Assembly (NCBI GenBank): GCA_024449915.1
Contig: JAMZAV010000109.1
Location: forward strand, 248,001 to 312,000
DNA: 64,000 nt
Source: Sweltsa coloradensis
Lineage: Eukaryota > Arthropoda > Insecta > Plecoptera > Chloroperlidae
Reading direction: 5' to 3'
In this document: piece by piece, positions 42,469-53,618 of the stretch
How the letters are laid out: every line of letters begins with the position of its first letter
Numbering within the stretch: the first letter of the stretch is position 1
Program-made: the position numbers and the translations under genes
Notes under the pieces: model-generated
What the model was told of the DNA's origin: nothing
Databases searched by the model: none
The model's input: the letters and a program-made list of their open reading frames with translations, nothing else

Positions 42469-43007
42469 TCTCGAACGATAAGTTTTGTTATTCGTCGGGG
42501 GGTGATAACAGAAAAAAAGTATCGATTTGCCTGCATTAAATACGAATATTGCTGCACTTGAGTTGCTGAGCGTTGTGTTTTAATCGCAACCAAGCCTCTT
42601 AAGATTCCTTCTATATTAAAAATGCAATTTTAAAGGTTTCATTGATACAAATTTCCAACCAAAATACGTAACGTATTACTATTTACAGAAATTTATATTA
42701 TTAAACACTAAAATGAAAAAATGTACAATTTATGCTCCATCTTTCGAAGGTATAAGCTTCAACGCTGAAATTCTTTTCTTCGTCCCATAATGCCTACCAT
42801 TGTCTCACTCCATCGGCCGATGTTTTCTCGTGTCACGTAAGCCCAAAAGCCTTAAAGCCTTACAACTTGTTATTCATCGCATCGTATTCCCCGGCAATGG
42901 TTGTTTGATCCCCTTGATTTCATAAACATCCAAGTGTGAGTATTGGTTAGGCCTGCTACACGTCACAAGAATATCAAGTGCAAGCTGCTAGCATCCGAGT
43001 GTGATAT
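42469..43007. other. Unassigned sequence
   Basis: No gene or repeat family recognised. Confidence 0.45.
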
Positions 43008-43262
43008 GCTAGCAGAATGTGCCAATGTGATGACTTGCGAACGCAAATTTGATCTCTCCCAACCATAATAAGATCTTACACCATATGATAACGGCGACAA
43101 AAGTTCTTAATTTCTCATTCAAAGTAAAATTTATTCAACAAATTCAATTTACATCAAACACATACTTTATTTGTTTCCATTCAAATGAATATTTTTTCTT
43201 TTGCTATCACCACCATTTGATTTGATTTTAATCATGAAACACACCATAAACTCATTTCATTA
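43008..43262 (+). mobile_element. LINE B 3' end, left part of a copy split by SINE A
   Basis: GATATGCTAGCAGAATGTGC through the 3' UTR to ACTCATTTCATTA. The last 11 bases (43252-43262) are the left target-site duplication of the SINE. Confidence 0.9.
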
Positions 43263-43641
43263 GGCCCCGTCTGGGCCCGGGGTAGAATTGGCCCAGAGCA
43301 TGGCTCTGCTAATCGTAAAAGGCGATTCAAGAGAAAAAGACCACCTCGCAAACAACAGCTAGAAAGAGCGGAGAACCTTACTCCCGAAACTAGAGGTGAG
43401 CTCTGGCAATCGTCGTCGGGGACCTTGCCCCCTTCCCATGACGACCCCCCGGCGACGATGACAATGACACAACGAACGATGACAAAGACGATGACGACCG
43501 CAACGTGAGAAACCCCCCTTCCTCACCTTACCCGTGGCTGGTTCTGACCAGCATGGCCCCTCCTCCCCCCCCCCCCCCCCCTAGGCTAGAGTAATGCATT
43601 ATGACGTAACGGTTGACGCGTCCTTAATCCAAATAAACCAA
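43263..43641 (+). mobile_element. SINE A, full length, reference copy with target-site duplication
   Basis: The 379-bp insert lies between two exact TCATTTCATTA copies (43252-43262, 43642-43652) inside a LINE B 3' UTR. This defines both SINE ends: GGCCCCGTCTGGG at 5' and CCAAATAAACCA at 3'. A weak A-box-like TGGCCCAGAGCATGG and B-box-like GATTCAAGAG sit ~35 bases apart; Pol III use is only inferred. The C run is 18 or more bases long. The 5' core (GTAGAATTGG, GTAAAAGGCGATT) resembles the Meta-type SINE core from memory. Confidence 0.93.
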
Positions 43642-43722
43642 TCATTTCATTAACTTTCAATATCACAGGCGGCGCCATATGACCTAACCGATTGAAGCGC
43701 CCTAGTTTCTCACTTAGTCGTA
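43642..43722 (+). mobile_element. LINE B 3' end, right part of the split copy
   Basis: It resumes with TCATTTCATTAACTTTC and continues through the hairpin (CCGATTG variant) to TCTCACTTAGTCGT. Confidence 0.9.
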
Positions 43723-43776
43723 TGTCAACGGGTTCCGACTGCTTGTATCGGTTAAGTCCTTTGGTTAGGCCAGTTT

Positions 43777-44146
43777 GCCCCCGTCTGGTCCCGGGATAGA
43801 ATTGGCCCAGAGCCATGCTCTACTAATCGTACAAGGCGATTCAAGAGAAAAAGTCCACCTCGCAAACATCAGCCAGTAAGAGGGGAGTATATTACTCCCC
43901 GAAACTGGAGGCGAGCTTTGGCAATCGTCGTCGGGTACACTTCCCCTTTCCCTTGACGACCACCCCGACGACGATGACAATGACACAACAAACGATGACA
44001 ACCGCGATGACGACCGCGACGTGAGAAACCCCCCTTCCTCCTCTTACCCGTGGCTGGTTCTGACCAGCATGGGCTCTTCCTCCCCATATCACCTAGGCTC
44101 GAGTTTTGCATTATGACCTAACGGTTGACGCGTCCTTTATCCAAAT
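43777..44146 (+). mobile_element. SINE A, full length, CCCCATATC subtype
   Basis: From CCCCGTCTGGTCCCGGG to GCGTCCTTTATCCAAATTC, ~55 bases after a LINE B tail. The 26 bases before it (TATCGGTTAAGTCCTTTGG...) recur at 44698, before SINE D. Confidence 0.9.
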
Positions 44147-44198
44147 TCACTAAATATAAATTTATCAAAATTCTACACAAACAAAAAAACAAAAAACA

Positions 44199-44496
44199 AT
44201 TGAAAAAGTCCACCTCGCAAACATCAGCAATTAAGAGACGAGTATGTTACTCCCCAAAAGTGGTGGCGAGCTCTGGCAATCGTGTTCGGGGTCACCTCCC
44301 CCTTCCTTTGACGACCTCCTCGACGACGATGACAATGACACAACGAACGATGACAAAGATAATGACGACCGCGACGTGAGAAACCCCCCTTCCTCCCCTT
44401 ACCCGTGGCTGATTCTGACCAGCATTGGCCTCTCCTCCCCATGTCCCCTAGGCAAGAGTGGTGCATTATGACCTAACAATTGACACTCCCTTAATC
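44199..44496 (+). mobile_element. SINE A, 5'-truncated
   Basis: It starts at TTGAAAAAGTCCACCTCGC and is otherwise complete; the hairpin has CTAACAATTGACAC. An AAAATAAAATAAAA-type tail follows. Confidence 0.88.
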
Positions 44497-44529
44497 CAAA
44501 AAAATAAAATAAAAATAAATAAATAAAAA

Positions 44530-44652
44530 AATAAAAAACAATATAATTTTGAAACAAACCATAAACTCTTTTCATTAACTTTCAATATCATAGGCGGCGC
44601 AATATGACCTAACCGGTTGAAGCGCCCTTTCGTTTCTTTAGTGGTCGTAAAG
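44530..44652 (+). mobile_element. LINE B 3' tip
   Basis: From AAACAATATAATTTTG through the hairpin to GCGCCCTTTCGTTTC, with the tail altered to TTTAGTGGTCGT. Confidence 0.83.
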
Positions 44653-44664
44653 TGCTGATTTCAT

Positions 44665-44952
44665 ATGGTTGCGTGTGAGTGTTCATCCGTGTGTATGTAT
44701 CGGTTAAGCCCTTTGGTTGGGCCTGCTCCGCTCCTCTTGCAACCCGGCCGCCTACTCCCACGGTCCCACCCTTGCTTGTGGCTGGTTCTGATCAGCACAA
44801 GCCTGTTTACCCCGCGTCTCCCACACGTCACCCCTTACGTTCCTTCCCCTTGGAAAATATATAGTCATAAACTAACTACTAAACTACATAATCACAGGAG
44901 GCACAATATGACCTAACGGTTGACGCGCCCTTAAACCTAAATAACATAAAAC
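44665..44952 (+). mobile_element. SINE D, copy 1
   Basis: It contains a proline-codon-like C-rich 5' part (GGCCGCCTACTCCCACGG), CTTGTGGCTGGTTCTGA then TCAGCACAAGCCTG, CGTCACCCCTTACGTTCC, AAACTACATAATCACAGGAG and a 3' end GCACAATATGACCTAACGG then TTGACGCGCCCTTAAAC. The hairpin and 3' end are shared with SINE A, while the body is different. The second copy is at 61986. Confidence 0.75.
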
Positions 44953-44978
44953 ATTAACATTAAGCATTAAATTATTGG

Positions 44979-45346
44979 GCCTGCGGTAGAATTTGGATCA
45001 GAGCATGGCTCTACCAATTGTAAAAGGGCGAGGAAAGAGTTAAAGTCCATCTCGCAAACATCAGCTAATACGTATGGGAGTATATAACTACCTGAAAATA
45101 GGGGCGATGTCTGGCAATCGTCGTCGGGGACACCTCCCCGTCCCATTGACGACCTCCTCGACGACGACGACCATGACAACATGAACGATGACAAAGACAA
45201 TGACAACGACGACTTGAGAAAACCTCTTTTCTCCTCGTACCCGCGGCTGGTTCTGACCAGCATGGGACTTTCCTCCCCATATCCCCTAGGCTAGAGTGGC
45301 GCATTATGGCCTAACGGTTGAGGCGCCCTCTATCCAAATAAACCAA
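44979..45346 (+). mobile_element. SINE A, diverged full-length copy
   Basis: All modules are present but many substitutions occur (for example GGTAGAATTTGGATCAGAGC, and GACTTGAGAAAACC for GACGTGAGAAACC). The 3' hairpin reads GCGCATTATGGCCTAACGG with GAGGCGCC. Confidence 0.87.
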
Positions 45347-45384
45347 ACTAAGGCTGCTCCTCGTTACGGACCATGACGCGTCAA

Positions 45385-45489
45385 TCTAATCATCAAACTC
45401 ACCATTAACTCATCTCATCAACTTTCGATATCACTGGCGGCGCAATATGACCTAATTGGTTGAAGCGCCTTGGTTTCTCACGTTGTCGT
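45385..45489 (+). mobile_element. LINE B 3' tip
   Basis: From CTAATCATCAAACTCACC through the hairpin (TAATTGGTTG, GCGCCTTGG) to TCACGTTGTCGTC. Confidence 0.87.
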
Positions 45490-48317
45490 CTGCTGTTCGT
45501 TCGTGCTGCTGCATTAAGTGCAGCCTGCTCGTTAGCTAGAGCGTAATATTTTGCATTGAGCACTGGTTTCAATGGCAGCAATACTTCAACTTATGAATAT
45601 TTCATCTAGGTTTTAATTAGATTACGAATAAGGCTAGCTAGAAAATAGTGACTTTCCAGCAAATTCACCGGTACGCTGTTTTTCAAAATTTTCAGCTATC
45701 TTAGTTTCTCCATAAACCAACCTATTTTTTTAAAAATTATATTAACAAAAGCAATTACCTTGCGATATTGATTTTGTTGATACTAGACCACGTTGTGTTC
45801 GTATGACCCACTTGTGTGTTATACACAAACATTGTGGTGCACATATTTTAAATCTCTCGTGCCTTTTGAAGTTACGAGCAGGATATTATCATTTTTAGTT
45901 GCATTTTCGAACCAAATTTAGGTTTCTTTTTGCATTTTTGTTTATTTCCTATAGACATTATTAAATAATATTGTGTGGCATTGGTTTTATAATTTATTTC
46001 CAACACAATGAAGTATAATGAAGTAACTATTTCCATTTAGCTATTAGCATAGGAATAAATAATTTTAAAACCAAATGTATAATCCTTTTAAAAGCTTTCT
46101 CGCTACACTCATTCCATACCACCACTGTCCTACTTATCAATGTAAATTTAGTCACATTCTTTTGTTCTCATCTCTTTTAAACTCAAAATCATGATCTACC
46201 TCCCTTGTCTCCCCCCCCCCCCCCTACCCGTTCATTATACGTGGCAACACCAAAACATACGAGCCCGAAACATTGATAGATGCCAGCGGTTGTTTTGATT
46301 AGTTGTTTTCCCATTGGAAATACTCTATGTCCCTCCATTGGTTTATTACAATGTTAGCCCGTCATCAGCTGTAGGCTAGTGTCCCTGTGCGACTCTAGGT
46401 TCGTGTGGGCGAGTGACGACGAACGGAAGTGGCACGGACGCAGGTTCCCGATATCAGGCTGCGGTTAGAGCGGCATTCACTCCCTGTTTCCGTCGCGCGG
46501 GCGGGGGGTGGGGGATGGGGAGCGCTTTACGGAGAATGCGCCTGATCAAGTCCTCTTCCAATGTCTACTCCGCCGACGAGGTGACAATGTTTTATTCATC
46601 TAGAATACTAATAAAGTGAAGAACGAACTTTACTTTGGGAAAATAAATTTTACGTTTTTGTTACCTTTATCGCGAAATTAACATCTCCCAGTGACGGTTT
46701 CGAACTGAAAAGAGATTGGGTAGAAACGAAAGGAAAGGAAAAGTTGATTGTTTTTCGACGTCTTTTCACAGTGGTTTCTTCTGGATGAGCAGTTTCAAAC
46801 CTTCACAAACATAAAAAGAGCTCAATGTTACCAGTCAATGATTGATCGTTTAAATATTTTTCGAGTGTAAGATGAATACCGTTGTCAAACATCGTTCTTT
46901 TATTAAAAAAAGTTCTCCTCTCAAACCTACAATACGAAATCATTTAACTACTATAATTTATAAGGTTGGTAAAAAGCCGAATGAATATTTAACCATGAAG
47001 ATTACGAGAGAACCGTCATTTCAGAGAAATATAACGTTCTTTAGCAAAATACCTGCTTGCCAAGAATATCATGATTTATGACACTGTACATAGTTGCCAA
47101 GCAAATATATAGGCTACGTGAAATATCGTATGGTCGTAAATTATCAATATTTATTGTTAATAAGCCCGACAAAATTCTCGAAAATGTAATTTTGACTATT
47201 TAAGAAAATTCAATATCCAAATACCAAAACACTTTATTTATTTTTTAAACGAAAATTAAATTTGTAGTGTGCCTACGAAATCTTCTGTTCCGCTTTCAAA
47301 CCGGAATTAGACTAAAGCGCACCCTTTCCATCCTGTTAAAAGTGAAAGGCGATCAGGCACACTATAGACAATGTGCTCCACATCTACGAAATATAATCTC
47401 ATGACGTCATGCTCGTCTTGTTGCTTTGTTCCGCCAAGTTTAATTCCTGCGAGCTGTGGGTATTAGAGGCGACTTGAACACTAAAGACCCGCCCGCCCGC
47501 TGAGATACTAAGACGTAACAATCTCTAGCTGTCTTGCGGAGAATATGTTTCCGTTCATTCTCACTCACTTGAAGCAGACTTTGCCTTTGTCAGTAAACAA
47601 ACGTTGGACGTGGGACTTGGTTCGGTAAACTTGAGATGAAATACTGATAACAAGTTATGACATGATAACATTCAGTTAATTTAATCTTGCCGTTTAGTTT
47701 GAAATTATTATGAATAATACACCATATTAATGTTGGTTTGGTCCGATTCCACTTTATTTATTAATCTCCAACAACAGGTATTACCCCACAAGTGGTGGGT
47801 TACTGAAACTAAACATTTAAAAATACAATTTAAAAAAAATATATAAAATTAACAATAAATAAAATCTTGTTCACTTTTTTGTAGGTGGTTTCTCATGTGA
47901 TGTACAGTGGTTTGGTTTATACTGGGAGAAAATTATCGGCCGAATTTGTGTTATCTGAACAAAAATTAACTAAGGTACATACCATACCATACATCAATTA
48001 TGATATTTTGATATAACCAAGATTAAATTTATATGTTTTTAAGTTGAATATTACGTCAATCACAGTGACTTTAATTAAAATATGGCAAACCCTTTCTAGA
48101 TAACAACATGTAAATAGGATCTTTTATAAAGATATATTTGTTATTTTGTAATATCTTTCATATTTGTTTATTTATATTTTGTTCTTGAGGTTTGTCTTGC
48201 CTAAAGATAAAGGTATTTTCAAAACCTTTTGTCTTCATATTTTATCATTCTACTGCATTTTTCGTGCACAAGTACCCAGATACGATTTTTATAAGGTAGC
48301 TTATAAGAGGATAAAGT
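45490..48317. other. Longest stretch without recognised repeats
   Basis: About 2.8 kb with no LINE B or SINE A. It includes a C run at about 46211-46224 and a G-rich motif (listed). No coding region could be supported; short frames at 46413-46619 and 46872-47081 lack recognisable domains. It could be host intron or intergenic sequence. Confidence 0.45.
46498..46520 (+). other. Potential G-quadruplex
   Basis: GGG, GGGGGG, GGGGG and GGGG runs with loops of 1-2 bases fall within ~22 bases, in a GC-rich island (about 46400-46570) unlike the surroundings. Confidence 0.6.
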
Positions 48318-48408
48318 AGCGTTTCATTTCATTATCTTTCAACATCACAGGCGGCGCAATATGACCTAACCGATTAAAGCGCCCTATTATAGTTTCTCAC
48401 GTCGTCGT
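48318..48408 (+). mobile_element. LINE B 3' tip
   Basis: From AGCGTTTCATTTCATTATC through the hairpin, with TATAGT inserted before TTTCTCACGTCGTCGT. SINE A begins ~20 bases later. Confidence 0.88.
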
Positions 48409-48427
48409 ATTATGTTGTTCATTGCTC

Positions 48428-48776
48428 CACCGTCTGGGCCCGGGGTAGAATTTGGCCCAGAGCATGGCTCTGCTAATCGTAAAAGGCGATTTAAGAGAAA
48501 AAGTCCACCTTGCAAACATCAACTAGAATGAAGGGTAGTATTTTACTCCCCGAAAATAGAGGCGAGCTCTGGCAATCGTCGCCGGGGTCCTTGCCCCCTT
48601 CCCTTGACGACCTCTCGACGACGATGACGACAATGACACCACGATCGATGACGAAGACAATGACGACCGCGACGTGAGAACCCCCTTTCCTCCTCTTACC
48701 CGTGGCTGGTTCTGACCCTCTAGGTAAGAGTGGTGCATTATAACCTAACGGTTGACGCGTCCTTAATCCAAATAAA
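48428..48776 (+). mobile_element. SINE A, full length with a short 3' deletion
   Basis: From CACCGTCTGGGCCCGG to AATAAAC. CAGCATGGGCCCCTCCTCC is deleted after TTCTGACC, so half of the middle hairpin is gone. Confidence 0.9.
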
Positions 48777-48950
48777 CAAACAAAAAGACTTCACAAGTTT
48801 TCGATATTTTGCACAGTTGTCACGGAAACGTCAGGAAGGATTTCAAGAAAACCAAAATTCACCTTCGTGAATGATGGTTTAATCTTGATGATTAACAGTA
48901 AGTAAGTTATTGATAATCCACTATAATAGGGCTGCCCCCCCCCCCCTCGT

Positions 48951-49047
48951 CTGGGCCGGGGTAGATTGTTCCAAAGCATGGCTCTGCTAATCGTAAGAGG
49001 CGAGGAAATAGGAAAAGTCCATTTTGAAAACATCAGCTAGTAAAGGG
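48951..49047 (+). mobile_element. SINE A 5' part, first of three in a row
   Basis: It begins TCGTCTGGGCCGGGGTAG after a C run and stops at CAGCTAGTAAAG, where the next SINE A begins. Confidence 0.85.
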
Positions 49048-49049
49048 CC

Positions 49050-49423
49050 CCCGTCTGGGCCAGGGGTAGAAGTGGCCAGAGTATGGCTCTGCTAATAGTA
49101 AAAGGCGATTCAAGAGAAAAAGTCCACCTCACAAACATCAGCTAGTAAGAGCGGAGTATCTTACTCCCCGAAACTAGAGGCGAGCTCTGGCAATCGTCGT
49201 CGGGGACCTTGCCCCCTTCCTTTGACGACCCCCCGGCGACGATGACAATGACACAACGAACGATGACAAAGACGATGACGACCGCGACGTGAGAAACCCC
49301 ACTTCCTCCCCTTACCCGTGGCTGGTTCTGAGCAGCATGGGCCCGTCCTCCCCACCCCCCTTAGGCTAGAGTGGTGCATTATGACCTAACGGTTGACGCG
49401 TTCTTAATCCAAATAAACCAAAA
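49050..49423 (+). mobile_element. SINE A, full length, second of three in a row
   Basis: From CCCCGTCTGGGCCAGGGG to AATAAACC, with the middle hairpin GCTGGTTCTGAGCAGC and CCCCACCCCCC before the 3' hairpin. Confidence 0.9.
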
Positions 49424-49424
49424 A

Positions 49425-49775
49425 TGGCTCTGCTTATCGTAAAAGGTGATTCAAGAGAAAAAGTCCACCTCGAAAACATCAGCTAGTATGAAGGGTAGTA
49501 TTTTACTCCCCGAAAATAGAGGCGAGCTCTAGCAATCGTTGTCGCACAACCTTTCCCCTTTCCTTGACGACCTTTCCGACGACGACGACAATGACAACAC
49601 GAACGATGACCAAGACGATGACAAAGACGATGACGACCGCGACGTGAGAACCCTCTTGTTTTCCTCCCCCTACCCGTTGCTGGTCTGACCAGCATGGGGC
49701 TTTCGTCCCCACATCCCTTAGACTATAGAGTGGCGTATTATGACCTTACGGTTGAGGCGCCCCTAATAAAAATAA
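49425..49775 (+). mobile_element. SINE A, 5'-truncated, third of three in a row
   Basis: It begins AAAATGGCTCTGCTTATCG, directly after the previous AATAAACC. The middle contains an extra GACGATGACAAA block and the 3' end reads GAGGCGCCCC. Confidence 0.9.
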
Positions 49776-50330
49776 ATTAAAAACATATTATATTATTGCT
49801 AATGCTTGACATCAGTAAGCAATATCCAATACATAAGTTGCTTTCTGACAGAGCAAACAGCTATCTGCGAAATGGCAAATGTGTGCAATCACAAAAATTA
49901 AACCACTAACGCCTTGATTGCACTACCGGAATAGGTGACGATCCTAACTAAGACTGCTAATCCAAGAAGTTTGATGACCCAGATAGTGATAGTTGACACG
50001 GGAGTTATTAAGTTAGTGACGTAATCTACCAACATTCGAGATTAGTGGAGTTGACGTCCGAGTCTGAGGAGGACCCGACATCCGTGATATGTCAGCTATC
50101 TCTATTTCCGCGGTAATTAGTTCCTAAACGTCGGACCGCTTTCCTCAATTAAGCATGATCTTCTGCCCCTCTGGCTAGCCGTGCAGGACCGGCACAAGTA
50201 CAACCATTAGTGGTAATATGCACTAAACTAACATGCACATCCTTAATAGGTAACCATGATGTTTAATAAAATAGTACTCTATGAACCAATGATTAATTAT
50301 TTTATGGAATTCAATTTAGAAATATCAAAA

Positions 50331-50407
50331 TCCGTCCCAACTGGGATTTAATCCGGGTCTCTCGATTGCCGGTCTGACGCTTATCCATTAGGCCACCGAG
50401 ATGGCTA
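50331..50407 (-). tRNA. tRNA-like sequence (probably SINE head or pseudogene)
   Basis: On the minus strand it reads GTGGCCTAATGGATAAGCG (A box), ACCGGCAATCGAGAGACC (anticodon-arm region) and CCGGATTAAATCCC (weak B box). The T stem has mismatches and the acceptor arms do not pair, so it is not a functional tRNA by eye. Confidence 0.45.
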
Positions 50408-51246
50408 ACTTTTAGTAACTTGTGGATTGTTAGTGATTTTACTATGCAAAGATTATAAATTTGACAAACTAAATTTGTCCATACAAGAGACTTTGAAACT
50501 AAAATTTGTTATGGGACGTTTATGTTTTATTTAATATTTTTCTTGGGAACAAATTCGGGAAAACTTGTACAGCCTCTTTAGATATTAATCGTGAGAGTGT
50601 AGTTCGCTTAGTTATAAGAAATGTCAAAAGTGTATTCAACTAGATTTTATTTATAGTCTTCGGTTAGTTGAGCTACAAAGTATAAATTAAAAAATGACAC
50701 GAATACTATTTTTTCTTTAAATTTGTTTTGGGAATATTTTTCCCTTTAAAATAACAACCTCTACTTATTTATATTCATGTATTTATATTTTTTTAATGTA
50801 CTGCTAAAGATTCGCTGTATAGAAAAACTATGACACTATGTTCAAATTTTACCAGTCTTTTGAACATCGACTCAAGCACTGCCACGCTTAACTGAAAATT
50901 TGTATTAAGAATTTTAATTTTTAATTATCTTATAATTTTATCAGAGTATCGGTTGCATTTTATCGATTATCCACTAGACTGCTTTAGAGAGAGAGATGTG
51001 AAAATTTTAATTGAGCACGAAGCACGAAGCCTCTGGCTTTCTTAGTAAGAAAATGAAGGAGCGAGAGCTAGTATGTTTTATTCTTTCTTGGATTTTCTCA
51101 TTCTTTTTGTAGATAAGTTTCACGACGAACGTGCCAGTGGCGGTGACATATTGTGAGAAAATAATGTCGGCCATGATGGAGTGGCGCTGTGTGGGGAGAG
51201 AAATGCGTTAGTAAGAACTAGAAGAAGGAATTATACATAATACCGC

Positions 51247-51275
51247 GAGAGAGATAAGGAGAAAGAGAAAGAGAG

Positions 51276-51306
<31 letters not shown>
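51247..51306. repeat. GA-rich microsatellite
   Basis: An imperfect (GAGA/AAGA)n tract ending in a pure (GA)n run of about 20 bases. Confidence 0.9.
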
Positions 51307-51640
51307 AGTGCAGTCCAATTTCTCTAGGTCAATCTGTCTGGCACACCGGAGTACACTTCAGCTCTACGACCTAGACAAAAGGATCTCCTCTTATCTAAGA
51401 TTAGTTTTCTATTCTAAGGGCTTTGTTCTGTCAAATTTATTTTTTCTCGAATACTTTTCTCGAGTGTGACATGTACGAAACTTTGCATTTATGATTGGAC
51501 AAATAGCTATGAAGATTTGCATCATAGACTTAGGATTAAAATATCTGATTATTGTAGACATATAGAATTCCCAAAAGTTTAACAAACACAAATTTTTAAT
51601 ATCGGCTAGAAGTATAAGACAAATAGTAAGAAACAGGCAT

Positions 51641-51676
51641 TCATGAGAAAAAGTCAACCTGATACATTCAGCTATA
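51641..51676 (+). mobile_element. Small SINE A 5'-region fragment
   Basis: ATTCATGAGAAAAAGTCAAC then CTGATACATTCAGCTA matches the SINE A ATTCAAGAGAAAAAGTCCAC region with a few changes. Nothing else of the SINE is attached. Confidence 0.5.
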
Positions 51677-51769
51677 GACAGGATAATTTATCAAATCTAT
51701 TTATCTATTTAGGACGCTTTTACGTCCAAATGTAATTTTACACGAATCAAATCCGATGTAATTCATGAA

Positions 51770-52016
51770 ACTTGTTGGTGGTGGTCATATGTAGCAAATA
51801 TGTTGCCTGCGCACTAGGCAATGTTGACTTATCCCAACAGTTGAAAAACTCTTTCATATATAACGGCAGAAAAAAAATTCTCATTCAAAGTAATTTATTT
51901 AATCTTTTTTACCTCACATCAAACACATTTAATTTTTTATTTAAAAAAATAACTTTTCTTTTGCTATAACTATCATATTCTTTTGTTATTTAAACTTTTG
52001 AAAACAAAATATTACC
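51770..52016 (+). mobile_element. LINE B 3' end, left part of a copy split by SINE A
   Basis: A decayed coding end (CATATATAACGGCAGAAAAA) and 3' UTR to TTTTGAAAACAAAATATTA, where SINE A begins. Confidence 0.78.
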
Positions 52017-52396
52017 GCCCCCGTCTGGGCCCGGGGTAGAATTGGCCCAGAGCATGGCTCTGCTAATCGTAAAAGGCGATTCAAGAGAAAAAGCCCACCT
52101 CGCAAACATCAGCTAGTAAGCGGGGAGTATATTACTCCCCGAACCTAGAGGCGAGCTCTGGCAATCGTCGTCGGGGACCTTGCCCCTATCCCTTGACGAC
52201 CCCCCGGCGAGGATGACAATGACACAACGAACGATGACAAAGACGATGACGACCGCGATGTGAGAAACCCCCCTTCCTCCCCTTACCCGTGGCTGGTTCT
52301 GACCAGCATGGGCCACTCCTCCCCCCCGCCCAGGCTAGAGTGGTGCATTATGACCTAACGGTTGACGCGTCCTTAATTCAAATAAAACAACAACAA
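52017..52396 (+). mobile_element. SINE A, full length, nested in LINE B
   Basis: From CCGCCCCCGTCTGGG to TTCAAATAAAAC. AACAAAATATTA on the left and AACAAAAAATATATA on the right are an approximate target duplication. C-run subtype (CCCCCCCGCCC). Confidence 0.9.
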
Positions 52397-52517
52397 AAAA
52401 TATATATTTACGAAACACACCATACACTACTTATATTCCATTAACTCACAATATCATAGGAGGCGCAATAAGGCCTATCGCCGGCATAAGTTCCCTAGTT
52501 CCTCCCCTCGTCGTAGT
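52397..52517 (+). mobile_element. LINE B 3' end, right part of the split copy
   Basis: ACGAAACACACCATACAC through a badly altered hairpin (AGGAGGCGCAATAAGGCC, TCGCCGGCATAAG) to CCTCGTCGTAGTCG. Confidence 0.75.
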
Positions 52518-52552
52518 CGTAGATATACAATTTGAGTAGTATGGCATTCTTC

Positions 52553-52741
52553 ATCTTTACATACATAACTTTTATTTTGCTATTACTTTCTTCATCTTCA
52601 ATTTATTTTGTTATTTATACACTTAGAAAACAATCTAATCATCAAACATACCTGCATTAACTCTTCTAATTTACTTTCATTCACAGGCGGCGCAATATGA
52701 CCTAACCGGTTGAAGCGCCCTAGTTTCTCACGTCGTCGTCG
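52553..52741 (+). mobile_element. LINE B 3' end, young subfamily
   Basis: From CATCTTTACATACATAAC through AAACATACCTGCATTAAC to an intact hairpin and CACGTCGTCGTCGTT. It is almost identical over its length to the end of the 54946 copy. Confidence 0.92.
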
Positions 52742-53012
52742 TTCACCCTCAATTGAGCGACTGGAGCGCGACTGTACATGGGTTGTACAACCCTTGCAGT
52801 AACGAGGCTGCTTTTACCTAGCTGTAATGCTCGTCGTGTGTGCCTGCGTGCACCCGCTGAACTAAGCTTTCTCTTGATTAGAAGGATTATTACTTTCCTC
52901 TCTCCTAGTAAGCATTCTTTCCCAGCACGCGTTACGATAGCAATATAGCCAATCTAAGATTACGCTATATGCGTGTATAGGCCAATGTATTCCACTCGTA
53001 AAAATACATTGT

Positions 53013-53368
53013 GCCCCCGTCTAGGCCCGGGGTAGAATTGGCCCAGAGCATGGCTGCTATCCACCTCGCAAACATCAGCTAGTATGAAGGGTAGTATTTC
53101 ACTCCCCGAAAATAGAGGCGAGCTCTGGCAATCGTCGTCGGGGATTGACCGGATTGACCCTTCCCTTGACGACACTTCGACGACGATGACGACAATGACA
53201 CCACGAACGATGACGAAGACAATGACGACCGCGACGTGAGAACCCCCTTTCCTCCCTTTACCCGTAGCTGGTTCTGACCAGCATGGGCCCCTCCCCCCCC
53301 CCTAGGTTAGAGTGATGCATTTTGACCTAACGGTTGGCGCGTCCTTTATCCAAATAAACAAAAAAAAA
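53013..53368 (+). mobile_element. SINE A with a 5' deletion
   Basis: CCCCCGTCTAGGCCCGGGG through GAGCATGGCTGCTATCCAC, with ~45 bases of the 5' core deleted between GCTGCT and CCACCTCGC. The rest is complete to AATAAAC. Confidence 0.9.
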
Positions 53369-53542
53369 ACCTTGACGATCTTCCCGACGACAATGACAAT
53401 GACACAATAGACGATGACAAAGTTATGACGACCGCGTCGTGAAACGGGGGATTCTGACCAGCATGGGCCCCTCACCCCCATATCCCCTAGGCTTAATGCA
53501 TTATGACATAACGGTTGACGCGCCCTTAATCCAAATAAACCT
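53369..53542 (+). mobile_element. SINE A, 3' half abutting the previous copy
   Basis: It starts at CTTGACGATCTTCCCG in the middle and has lost part of the ACCCGTGGCTGG segment. The 3' end reads ATGACATAACGG, GACGCGCCC and AATAAACC. Confidence 0.87.
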
Positions 53543-53618
53543 AAAATTCAGTAGGTTAATATTGATTATTCGAATTTATGTACTAATGTCAGGGTAAAAA
53601 AGTTCAGTAGATTTTCAC

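Larger units (their letters stand above)
49776..51640. other. Unassigned sequence
   Basis: No gene found. It contains a tRNA-like stretch (50331-50407) and a GA-rich microsatellite (51247-51306). Confidence 0.45.

Noticed and set aside
50331..50407. Functional tRNA gene
   Set aside because: The acceptor arms do not pair and the T stem has mismatches; it is treated as tRNA-like.
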